In this document: piece after piece, positions 1 to 5,433 of the stretch
Position numbering within the stretch: position 1 is the stretch's first letter
How the letters are laid out: every line of letters begins with the position of its first letter
Source of the DNA: MGBC163016 sp964469815
GTDB taxonomy: Bacteria > Actinomycetota > Coriobacteriia > Coriobacteriales > Eggerthellaceae
Assembly: GCA_964469815.1 (NCBI GenBank)
Contig: CAYXZC010000063.1
Location: 1 to 9,718 of the forward strand
Reading direction: 5' to 3'
DNA length: 9,718 nt
Program-made: the position numbers and the translations under genes
The notes under the pieces: generated by a model
Database searches by the model: none
What the model saw: the letters and a program-made list of their open reading frames with translations, nothing else
What the model was told of the DNA's origin: nothing

Positions 1-269
1 AGGGTCAGGTCTACATCCTTACAAAGGACGAGGGCGGCCGCCATACTCCGTTCTTCAACGGCTATCGTCCGCAGTTCTACTTCCGCACCACCGATATCAC
101 CGGTGTTGCACATCTTCCTGAGGGCACCGAGATGGTCATGCCTGGCGACAACGTCACCATCACAGGCGAGCTCATCCACCCGGTTGCTATGGAAGAGGGC
201 TTGAAGTTCGCTATCCGTGAAGGCGGTCGTACCGTTGGATCGGGTCGCGTTACCAAGATCATCAAATAG
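1..269 (+). CDS. tuf: Elongation factor Tu, C-terminal part (5' end outside window)
   Basis: EF-Tu is the GTPase that carries aminoacyl-tRNA to the ribosomal A site in the cytoplasm. The window starts inside the gene; the complete codons run from position 3 and give 88 residues before a TAG stop. They match the last beta-barrel (domain 3): GGRHTPFFNGYRPQFYFR, then TDITG, then MVMPGDN, and the near-invariant ending EGGRTVGSGRVTKIIK. The GTPase domain and domain 2 lie upstream and cannot be seen. No frameshift or odd residue is visible. The following order (rpmG, tRNA-Trp, secE, nusG, rplK, rplA) is the classic tuf-linked ribosomal neighbourhood. A perfect hairpin lies 32 nt after the stop and may separate tuf from rpmG. 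The identity is essentially certain. Confidence 0.97.
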   Translation, partial: GQVYILTKDEGGRHTPFFNGYRPQFYFRTTDITGVAHLPEGTEMVMPGDNVTITGELIHPVAMEEGLKFAIREGGRTVGSGRVTKIIK

Positions 270-301
270 CTCGTATCCGAGTTAGGCACTGAGCAATGCA
301 T

Positions 302-328
302 GCAGGGTTCGCAATGTGCGAACCCTGC
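302..328 (+). terminator. Perfect 12-bp hairpin between tuf and rpmG
   Basis: GCAGGGTTCGCA (302-313) is the exact reverse complement of TGCGAACCCTGC (317-328), with an ATG loop. The stem is long and GC-rich and lies just after the tuf stop, as expected for a terminator. No T-run follows (TATCTTGCG), so it may be a weak or U-less terminator, an RNA-processing site or a 3'-end stabiliser. I could not find a convincing promoter for rpmG in 329-376, so read-through may be needed. Confidence 0.5.
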
Positions 329-389
329 TATCTTGCGAATCCATGTGAAGTCGAACGTTGCATACGATTAAGGAATAAAAGGAGTATTC

Positions 390-539
390 ATGCGTACATT
401 GGTCACGATGGCGTGCACTGATTGCAAGCGCCGCAATTACACGACCACAAAGAACAAGCAGAATAATCCTGAGCGTCTTGAGTTCAAGAAATATTGCAAA
501 TGGTGCAAGGGTCATACTCTTCACCGCGAAACTCGCTAG
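390..539 (+). CDS. rpmG: 50S ribosomal protein L33 (zinc-binding form)
   Basis: L33 is a small protein of the large ribosomal subunit near the E site. The gene encodes 49 residues, the normal family length. It has two CxxC pairs, C9/C12 and C36/C39, which form a zinc ribbon, so this is the zinc-containing (C+) paralogue rather than the cysteine-free form. The family signatures NNPERLEFKKYC and the ending HTLHRETR are clear. The start is set by AAAAGGAG (377-384), 5 nt before the ATG; a second Met at residue 7 would remove the conserved first strand. It sits between tuf and tRNA-Trp, as in many bacteria. Genomes with a C+ L33 often also carry a zinc-free copy under Zur control; none is visible in this window. 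Confidence 0.97.
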   Translation: MRTLVTMACTDCKRRNYTTTKNKQNNPERLEFKKYCKWCKGHTLHRETR

Positions 540-565
540 CGTTCAGTAAGTTTTGAAACAGGCAT

Positions 566-641
566 ACGCCAGTAGTTCAATTGGTAGAGCGTCGGTCTCC
601 AAAACCGAAAGTTGAGGGTTCGAGTCCTTCCTGGCGTGCCA
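566..641 (+). tRNA. trnW: tRNA-Trp (anticodon CCA)
   Basis: This is a 76-nt cloverleaf. The acceptor stem ACGCCAG (566-572) pairs with CTGGCGT (631-637), followed by discriminator G638 and an encoded CCA tail (639-641). The anticodon stem TCGGT/ACCGA encloses the loop CTCCAAA with anticodon CCA, which reads UGG (Trp). The T arm GAGGG-TTCGAGT-CCTTC has one G-U pair. The G discriminator fits tryptophan identity. A tRNA-Trp gene between rpmG and secE is a conserved arrangement, so it is probably cut out of a longer transcript. Confidence 0.97.
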
Positions 642-746
642 CCTTGTTTGTTCGAGCAGTCTGAGAAATCAGGGCTGCTTGTTTGGCGTTTAGACATAGA
701 TGTTATCCGGACTGATTTTCCGGATCTTCATGCAGTAAGGGAATCA
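642..746 (+). promoter_or_regulatory. Structured spacer between tRNA-Trp and secE (two hairpins)
   Basis: Two inverted repeats occupy this spacer. The first (about 653-681) pairs AGCAG (655-659) with CTGCT (675-679), continues with CTGA/TCAG and closes on a GAAA loop, with one wobble and one bulged G. The second pairs ATCCGGA (705-711) with TCCGGAT (719-725) and ends 11 nt before the secE ribosome binding site (TAAGGGA, 736-742). Neither has a T-run. They may define tRNA 3' processing, attenuate transcription or protect the secE mRNA end; the sequence does not decide between these. I see no convincing promoter. Confidence 0.4.
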
Positions 747-1331
747 ATGGCTAAGAAATCAAAGACTCAAAGAGCTAAAGCCTCGGCAGCAAGACAAGCC
801 AAGAAAGAAGCTCGCGAGCGCGAGGATAATCTCGAGCTCGTTGAGAGCGATGATAGCGAATCTGATAAGAAGGCTGTCGAGAAGGCTGAGAAGAAGTCTG
901 AGAAGGAAAAGCCTGTAAAGGCTGGTGCGGATACCAAGAAATCCAAAGAAGAAAAGCCTAAGAAGAAGCGCTTCCAATTCTTCCGTGATGTCAAAGCGGA
1001 GATGAAGCGTGTGACGTGGCCGTCTCGAGTGGATGTTATGAGATGGACCGGTGTCGTGGCCGTTGCTTTGGTGTTCTTCGGGATCTTCGTAGCAGTCTTG
1101 GATAACCTTATCATCACGCCTTTGATGATACTCATCTCCGGCGCTGATCCTGCTTCCATCGACTGGATGAGCGTTTTCACAGGAGGGGATAACTTCGATG
1201 CATCCTCAGCAAGCTCCGATGCCTCTTCAGCCGATGTTTCTTCCGGTGATGCGGGCAGCGTTGATGCTTCCTCGGATGCTCAATCTGCAGATCAGTCTCA
1301 GCAGAGCGAAACTTCTACGGAGGGTGAGTAA
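747..1331 (+). CDS. secE: Preprotein translocase subunit SecE with long N- and C-terminal extensions
   Basis: SecE is the membrane subunit that clamps SecY in the Sec translocon. The predicted protein has 194 residues, much longer than the roughly 60-residue single-span Gram-positive form. Residues 1-75 are Lys/Glu/Ala-rich, highly charged and probably disordered in the cytosol. Residues 76-131 hold the SecE core: FFRDVKAEMKRVTWPSR is the amphipathic helix with the family hallmark, followed by one membrane span at about 101-119. Residues 132-194 are an acidic Ser/Ala/Asp-rich tail that, with normal SecE topology, would lie outside the membrane. The start at 747 is chosen because TAAGGGA (736-742) precedes it; the frame stays open back into the tRNA, but an earlier start would overlap the tRNA. 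The stop overlaps the nusG start (TAATG), so the two are translationally coupled. Confidence 0.93.
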   Translation: MAKKSKTQRAKASAARQAKKEAREREDNLELVESDDSESDKKAVEKAEKKSEKEKPVKAGADTKKSKEEKPKKKRFQFFRDVKAEMKRVTWPSRVDVMRWTGVVAVALVFFGIFVAVLDNLIITPLMILISGADPASIDWMSVFTGGDNFDASSASSDASSADVSSGDAGSVDASSDAQSADQSQQSETSTEGE

Positions 1332-1861
1332 TGTCTAAGAAGTGGTATGTGCTGCACACTTATTCAGGATACGAGAACAAAGTCAAGGCAAACCTTGAGA
1401 CTCGCATAGAGACGATGGGCCTTGAGAACAACGTCTTCAAGATCGAGATACCTACTGAGAAAGTGGCCGAGATCAAGGATGACGGAAGGCGAGTGGAAAG
1501 CGATAAGAAGGTTTTCCCTGGCTATGTTCTTGTGAAGATGGAGATGGACGACAGAAGCTGGGCTGCTGTAAGGAACACTCCGGGCGTTACCGGATTCGTT
1601 GGCAGCCAAGGCAATCCATCGCCTCTTACCCGTGCCGAATACAATAAGATCATGAAAAGAACCAGCGTCGAGGTTCCGAAGAAGACCTCGACGACCATGG
1701 AAGTCGGACAGGCGGTTCATGTTATATCCGGACCACTGAAAGATTTCGATGGTCTCGTTTCCGAGGTCATGCCCGATGCGGGCAAGGTGAAGGTCATGGT
1801 CTCCATCTTCGGTCGCGAGACTCCAGTTGAGCTCACATTCGATCAAGTGGAGAAGATATAG
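1331..1861 (+). CDS. nusG: Transcription termination/antitermination factor NusG
   Basis: NusG binds RNA polymerase, modulates pausing and Rho-dependent termination, and can link polymerase to the ribosome. The protein is 176 residues, close to the usual length. The NGN domain occupies about residues 4-100, with WYVLHTYSGYENKVKANL at its start and FPGYVLVKM (62-70) and RNTPGVTGFVG (81-91) in its core. A KOW domain follows at about 125-176, with GPLKDFDGLV and VSIFGRETPVEL. The ATG shares its A with the last base of the secE stop, and a strong GGAGGG (1319-1324) lies 6 nt upstream, inside secE. The order secE-nusG-rplK-rplA is very widely conserved. There is no large insertion of the type seen in some actinobacterial NusG proteins. 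Confidence 0.97.
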   Translation: MSKKWYVLHTYSGYENKVKANLETRIETMGLENNVFKIEIPTEKVAEIKDDGRRVESDKKVFPGYVLVKMEMDDRSWAAVRNTPGVTGFVGSQGNPSPLTRAEYNKIMKRTSVEVPKKTSTTMEVGQAVHVISGPLKDFDGLVSEVMPDAGKVKVMVSIFGRETPVELTFDQVEKI

Positions 1862-1973
1862 CGTTTCATCCGTATACACTGATCGGTTGCATGCCCGAGT
1901 GGACCGGGGCTTCTCATGGATCCGATGCTGTGGATAAAGAGCAAAAGTTGATCAATAGCGAGGTTTATAGATT
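1862..1973 (+). promoter_or_regulatory. nusG-rplK spacer, candidate leader of the L11-L1 genes
   Basis: This 112-nt untranslated stretch precedes rplK. It contains a small hairpin, GCCCG (1893-1897) with CGGGGC (1905-1910, one bulged G), and the rplK ribosome binding site GAGGT (1960-1964). In other bacteria the L1 autoregulatory site often lies in the rplK leader, but I cannot match this stretch to that motif. I found no clear promoter hexamer pair. Confidence 0.25.
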
Positions 1974-2486
1974 ATGGCTGACAAGAATGTATCAGGCTTC
2001 ATAAAGCTTCAGATTCCTGCCGGTGGCGCGAATCCGGCTCCTCCGGTAGGTCCTGCCCTTGGTGCGCAGGGCGTCAACATCATGCAGTTCTGCCAGGCTT
2101 TCAATGCGCAGACGCAGGATCAGGCCGGCACCATCATCCCTGTTGAGATCACCGTATACGAAGACAAGACCTTCGATTTCGTCTGCAAGACACCTCCTGC
2201 AGCCGTTCTCATCAAGGAGAAGCTCGGCATCCAATCAGGCGCAGGCATCCCCCAGCTTCAGACCGTCGGAACTCTAAGCGATGCTCAGCTCACCGAGATC
2301 GCAGAGATCAAGATGCCCGATCTGAACGCTAACGATATCGATGCAGCGAAAGAGATCATTGCCGGAACCGCTCGTTCCATGGGCGTTCGCATCGAAGGCC
2401 GCGATCTGAAGAAGAAGTACGAGGTCACACGTAAGCTCGCAGCTCTTCTCAAGGGCGAGACCGTAGAGACCGAGGGTGCAGAGTAA
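1974..2486 (+). CDS. rplK: 50S ribosomal protein L11 with a C-terminal extension
   Basis: L11 forms the base of the ribosomal stalk, binds the GTPase-associated centre of 23S rRNA and takes part in factor activation, stringent response and thiopeptide sensitivity. The N-terminal domain has IKLQIPAGGANPAPPVGPAL (10-29), including the proline-rich helix contacted by thiopeptides, then GVNIMQFCQAFN and FDFVCKTPPAAVLIKE. The C-terminal rRNA-binding domain ends with the signature AKEIIAGTARSMGV (125-138). Most L11 proteins stop a few residues later at about 141-142, but this one has 170. The extra residues, about 143-170, begin RDLKKKYEVTRKLAALLKGE and finish acidic. The extension is in frame, with no sign of a frameshift before the TAA. 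The start follows GAGGT at a spacing of 9. Confidence 0.97.
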   Translation: MADKNVSGFIKLQIPAGGANPAPPVGPALGAQGVNIMQFCQAFNAQTQDQAGTIIPVEITVYEDKTFDFVCKTPPAAVLIKEKLGIQSGAGIPQLQTVGTLSDAQLTEIAEIKMPDLNANDIDAAKEIIAGTARSMGVRIEGRDLKKKYEVTRKLAALLKGETVETEGAE

Positions 2487-2571
2487 TCATCAGGTAACCA
2501 CCGCTTTAGGGTGAAGCGGTAAGAAGTGGAAGAGCGATATCGCTCGCCATCACCACGAAAGGAAGATAAGA
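2487..2571 (+). promoter_or_regulatory. Structured rplK-rplA spacer, candidate autoregulatory RNA element
   Basis: This 85-nt spacer is dense in pairing. CCGCTT (2501-2506) pairs with AAGCGG (2514-2519) around the loop TAGGGTG. CCA (2498-2500) with TGG (2527-2529) adds an outer helix, leaving a one-sided internal loop TAAGAAG. The palindrome GAGCGAT/ATCGCTC (2532-2545) makes a second hairpin. Alternatively GTGG (2526-2529) can pair with CCAC (2553-2556), and GGTGA (2510-2514) with TCACC (2550-2554), right before the rplA ribosome binding site (AAAGGA, 2558-2563). Two helices around an asymmetric loop resemble L1 binding sites in general shape. Assignment to L1 is inference only. Confidence 0.4.
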
Positions 2572-3285
2572 ATGTCAAAACCATCAAAGAGATTCCGTGC
2601 AGCAGAAGAGCTCGTTCCGCAAGGCGATGTAGCTCCTATCGAGGCGATGAAGGTCGTTAAGGAGATGGCCACAGCCAACTTCGATGAGACCATTACCGTA
2701 GATTTTCGTTTGGGCATCGATACCCGTCAGGCTGACCAGCAGCTTCGTGGAACCGTAAGCCTTCCCAACGGATCCGGTAAGAACGTCCGTGTTGCAGTGT
2801 TCGCTGAAGGTGAAGCTGCCAAAGCGGCAGAAGAGGCTGGTGCGGATATTGTCGGCACAGATGAGCTCACCGAGCAGATCAACGCTGGCAAGTTTGATTT
2901 CGATGCGGCCGTTGCCACTCCTGATCAGATGGGCAAGGTCGGTCGTTTGGGCAAGGTGCTCGGCCCGCGTGGTCTCATGCCGAACCCCAAGCTTGGAACC
3001 GTTACGAACGATGTTGCAAAGGCTATCAATGAGCTCAAAGGCGGCCGTGTGGAGTATCGCGCCGACCGTTACGGCATAGCGCATGTCATCATCGGCAAGA
3101 AGAGCTTCACGCCTGAGGCTCTTGCGGAGAACTATGGTGCTGTCTACGATGAGATCCTTCGTATGAAGCCGGCTGCAGCCAAGGGCAAGTATGTGAAATC
3201 CATCGCGGTTTCGTCCACCATGAGCCCAGCTGTCAGCGTCGATCCTGCTGTGCAGCGTGCTTACACGGAACAGGACGCAGAATAG
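2572..3285 (+). CDS. rplA: 50S ribosomal protein L1
   Basis: L1 is the mobile-stalk protein of the large subunit, which helps release deacylated tRNA, and in many bacteria it represses its own operon by binding mRNA. The protein has 237 residues, the usual length. Domain I is split around domain II: FDETITVDFRLGID (37-50) and RGTVSLPNGSGKNVRVAVFAEG (59-80) open the fold, KVGRLGKVLGPRGLMPNPKLGTVT (122-145) is the family signature, and KGGRVEYRADRYGIAHVIIGK (156-176) plus KYVKSIAVSSTMSP (206-219) complete it. The ATG follows AAAGGAAG (2558-2565). The gene lies 85 nt after rplK, a rather long and structured gap for this pair. A strong terminator follows the stop, so rplJ/rplL are not part of this transcription unit. 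Confidence 0.97.
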   Translation: MSKPSKRFRAAEELVPQGDVAPIEAMKVVKEMATANFDETITVDFRLGIDTRQADQQLRGTVSLPNGSGKNVRVAVFAEGEAAKAAEEAGADIVGTDELTEQINAGKFDFDAAVATPDQMGKVGRLGKVLGPRGLMPNPKLGTVTNDVAKAINELKGGRVEYRADRYGIAHVIIGKKSFTPEALAENYGAVYDEILRMKPAAAKGKYVKSIAVSSTMSPAVSVDPAVQRAYTEQDAE

Positions 3286-3311
3286 GCTATCAACTTTGCT
3301 GATCCACTTGA

Positions 3312-3347
3312 TAAGACCGCTTCTCGCTGAAGCGGTCTTATTTTTTT
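3312..3347 (+). terminator. Strong intrinsic terminator after rplA
   Basis: TAAGACCGCTTC (3312-3323) pairs perfectly with GAAGCGGTCTTA (3329-3340) around a 5-nt TCGCT loop. A run of seven T (3341-3347) follows directly. This is a textbook Rho-independent terminator ending the tuf/rpmG/secE/nusG/rplKA cluster 26 nt after the rplA stop. Confidence 0.95.
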
Positions 3348-3373
3348 AGTTGGAGAAGATATTCGGATGATTT

Positions 3374-3385
3374 TGTTATAGGATG
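3374..3385 (+). promoter_or_regulatory. Possible extended -10 and ribosome binding site before the racemase gene
   Basis: TG-T-TATAGG (3374-3382) resembles an extended -10 element. AGGATG (3380-3385), 7 nt before the ATG at 3393, could be a weak ribosome binding site. The two overlap and cannot both act: if TATAGG is the -10, the transcript would start around 3389 and be nearly leaderless. No good -35 is visible at standard spacing. A promoter is expected somewhere in 3348-3392 because a strong terminator lies just upstream. Confidence 0.3.
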
Positions 3386-3392
3386 AATAACC

Positions 3393-4115
3393 ATGAAGAG
3401 ATTAGGGATCATAGGCGGGATGGGGCCGGCTGCCACAGCTGATCTGTTCACGCGTATCGTGAATATGACGGACGTCGATACAGATCAAGAGCATATCGAT
3501 ATCACGGTGATCAACGATCCGACCATTCCGGATAGGACCAATTTCATCCTTGGGAAGAAGGATTCCCCCTCATTCGTTCCACGGCTTCAAGAGATCGCCC
3601 GACAGCTCGAGGATCTCGGATGCGATGTCCTTGTGATGCCATGTAATGCAGCCCATGCAAAGCACGTGGAGATAGCGGGCGTTTTGAAAAGGTCGCGACT
3701 GCTCAATATATTGAAGGAGACCGCATCTCTGGCAAGCTCTCTGGATTGCTGTTGTGCGGGCATCCTTGCCACTGATGGCAGTATCGAGAGCGGGGCATAC
3801 CAATGTGCCTTCGAAGGTGCCTTGATGACATCCGTTGTGCCTGATGCCAATGATCAGCGCATCGTGATGTCTGCTATCTACGATTATGTGAAGGCGGGAA
3901 GGAAGGCTCCTGATGGTATGCTCGATGAGGTCTGCGATCATCTTATAGAGAAGGGTGCGGATTGCTTGATCCTCGGATGCACCGAGCTTTCGCTTCTGGG
4001 TATTCCAGAGGTTTATGAAGGCATTCCGGTGATCGATTCGATGGATGCGCTGGCCTATGCCAGCGTTACGGCATGCGGATACCCGGTCAAGGATATACTG
4101 TCCGAGTATTGCTGA
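3393..4115 (+). CDS. Aspartate/glutamate racemase family protein, probable aspartate racemase
   Basis: This PLP-independent racemase probably interconverts L- and D-aspartate in the cytoplasm. The 240-residue length fits the family. The N-terminus KRLGIIGGMGPAATADLF is the classic aspartate-racemase opening. The two catalytic cysteines sit in VMPCNAAH (C84) and LILGCTELSLL (C196), in the two pseudo-symmetric halves, and both are intact. The phrase NDPTIPDRTNFIL (41-53) is also typical of the aspartate/YgeA-like branch rather than MurI glutamate racemase. The next gene, convergent with a 4-nt gap, encodes a D-aspartate-ligase-like enzyme, which supports aspartate as the substrate. The protein is unusually cysteine-rich, with Cys at 119-121 in a row. 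Another amino acid substrate, such as glutamate, is possible. Confidence 0.88.
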   Translation: MKRLGIIGGMGPAATADLFTRIVNMTDVDTDQEHIDITVINDPTIPDRTNFILGKKDSPSFVPRLQEIARQLEDLGCDVLVMPCNAAHAKHVEIAGVLKRSRLLNILKETASLASSLDCCCAGILATDGSIESGAYQCAFEGALMTSVVPDANDQRIVMSAIYDYVKAGRKAPDGMLDEVCDHLIEKGADCLILGCTELSLLGIPEVYEGIPVIDSMDALAYASVTACGYPVKDILSEYC

Positions 4116-4119
4116 GCTT

Positions 4120-5433
4120 TCAATCCACGTACTGGCGACCGTCAGTATCCCAGTAATAGCGTTTGAATTTGCGGATGTAGTTCATGCGCATCAGCCAAGC
4201 CCAGAAGTTATGCGCCAGACTGTCTGCGGAGTAATGCAGAGGATCGGGGTTCGGCTTTGTGATGCGCGATACCCTATCGATCTCGCGCAGCGTCTGCTCA
4301 TCGTTCACCGTATGCCGAAGGACATATTTCGGAACCAGGTTGTATACGAAAGGCCTGTAAGATTCCTGCTTCTTTACCTCTTTGCCCAATACGAAATCCT
4401 CTACGATGGGTGCAACGAAGCTCACACCGCCAAGGCTCACATAGTAGGAGCTCCTTCCAGGACGTATGTTCATCTCGAAGAAGACATACCGGTCATATCG
4501 CTTGTCGTATTTGATGTCGAAGGTCGACCAACCGTGGAATTTGACCTCAGCCTGGATCCGTGTGACGTAGTCGATGAGCTGCTGGTTCCTGCAACCTATC
4601 ATCGTGAGCGGATTGCCGATAGCGGTCGGGCAATGATCTTGCAAGACGATATCGCCGCTTGTGATCACCCGTATATCCCCATTTTCATCCGTGAACATGT
4701 TGATGATCCAAAGCGCATCGTCATCTCCAGGTATGAAATCCTGTATGAGCAGCTGCCCATCGTAGTCAGACTCGACGATATTGCGCCAAACCTCTTTGAG
4801 CTCGTCTTCGGAATAGATCTCGTAGGCTTTGCGCTTGTCTTTGATATGCGCATGCTTGTATGCAGACGAGTCGGCAGGCTTTGCGATGATGGGGTAGGAG
4901 AACTCGTCCCATGGAAGCTCTTTCGCATCTTTTGCCCCGCAGTCCATATACCAGGTCTTCGGGTATGGGATATCTAGCTTCTCGCACAGATCGTAGAAGA
5001 TATCCTTCTTCGAAAGATCGTCGATCTTCTTGAAGTCCTCATAGGGGATGACGATCCCTGCATCCTCCAGCGGCTCTCTGTTCTCAGCCAGAAGCGCAGC
5101 AACAGCATCGTCTGTGCCAACAACGAGCGCGACGGCATGTGGATCCTTTGCTAGGATCTCCTCGTTGATGGAGAGCAGCGCGGGTACTATGACTTCAGGA
5201 TCGCCGGAATTCTGCAATATCCTGCAGTCGGTGAACTTAGAGGATGTCAGCATCTTGATATCCTCCGACATTATGACGATGGATCTTTCGATGCCATAAA
5301 CGCGATGGAATTCACGTACGAAGCTATACGCCAAGACATCGCCGCCGATGATGATAGGCACCAAGTGGGCAGATATCTCGGATTCTTCCATTCGAGGTTC
5401 TTTTGTGAGCATTTCGCAAGCGCTCCGTTTCAT
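4120..5433 (-). CDS. ATP-grasp ligase, probable D-aspartate ligase of peptidoglycan synthesis
   Basis: Enzymes of this type use ATP to join a carboxylate to an amine through an acyl phosphate. The 437-residue protein has a pre-ATP-grasp domain (about 23-130, starting VPIIIGGDVLAYSFVREFH) and an ATP-grasp fold: YPIIAKPAD with Lys185, QDFIPGDDD (231-239), FDIKYD with Asp306, FFEMNIRPGRSSYYVSLGG with Glu320 and Asn322. The QDFIPGDD and NIRPGRSS motifs and overall layout closely recall the enterococcal D-aspartate ligase that puts D-Asp on the side-chain amine of stem-peptide Lys. The ATG overlaps the murJ stop (ATGA), so it is co-transcribed and coupled with the lipid II flippase gene, and an aspartate racemase gene lies tail to tail with it. 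Met8 and Met15 are alternative starts. The ATP-grasp class is certain; D-Asp specificity is inferred from motifs and neighbours. Confidence 0.82.
   Translation of the reverse strand: MKRSACEMLTKEPRMEESEISAHLVPIIIGGDVLAYSFVREFHRVYGIERSIVIMSEDIKMLTSSKFTDCRILQNSGDPEVIVPALLSINEEILAKDPHAVALVVGTDDAVAALLAENREPLEDAGIVIPYEDFKKIDDLSKKDIFYDLCEKLDIPYPKTWYMDCGAKDAKELPWDEFSYPIIAKPADSSAYKHAHIKDKRKAYEIYSEDELKEVWRNIVESDYDGQLLIQDFIPGDDDALWIINMFTDENGDIRVITSGDIVLQDHCPTAIGNPLTMIGCRNQQLIDYVTRIQAEVKFHGWSTFDIKYDKRYDRYVFFEMNIRPGRSSYYVSLGGVSFVAPIVEDFVLGKEVKKQESYRPFVYNLVPKYVLRHTVNDEQTLREIDRVSRITKPNPDPLHYSADSLAHNFWAWLMRMNYIRKFKRYYWDTDGRQYVD

Noticed and set aside
612..746. Upstream in-frame extension of secE starting inside the tRNA gene
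   Set aside because: It would overlap tRNA-Trp, has no ribosome binding site, and encodes no SecE-like sequence; ATG at 747 has TAAGGGA in front.
767..1180. 137-codon open frame on the - strand opposite secE
   Set aside because: The composition simply mirrors the Lys/Glu-rich SecE N-terminus, giving a Ser/Phe/Leu-rich artefact.
4048..4065. 7-bp hairpin CGCTGGC/GCCAGCG as a terminator for the convergent pair
   Set aside because: It lies inside the racemase coding sequence, with no T-run on either strand; probably coincidental.
4045..4977. 310-codon open frame on the + strand
   Set aside because: It lies antisense to the well-supported ATP-grasp gene, starts inside the racemase gene, has no ribosome binding site and resembles no known family.
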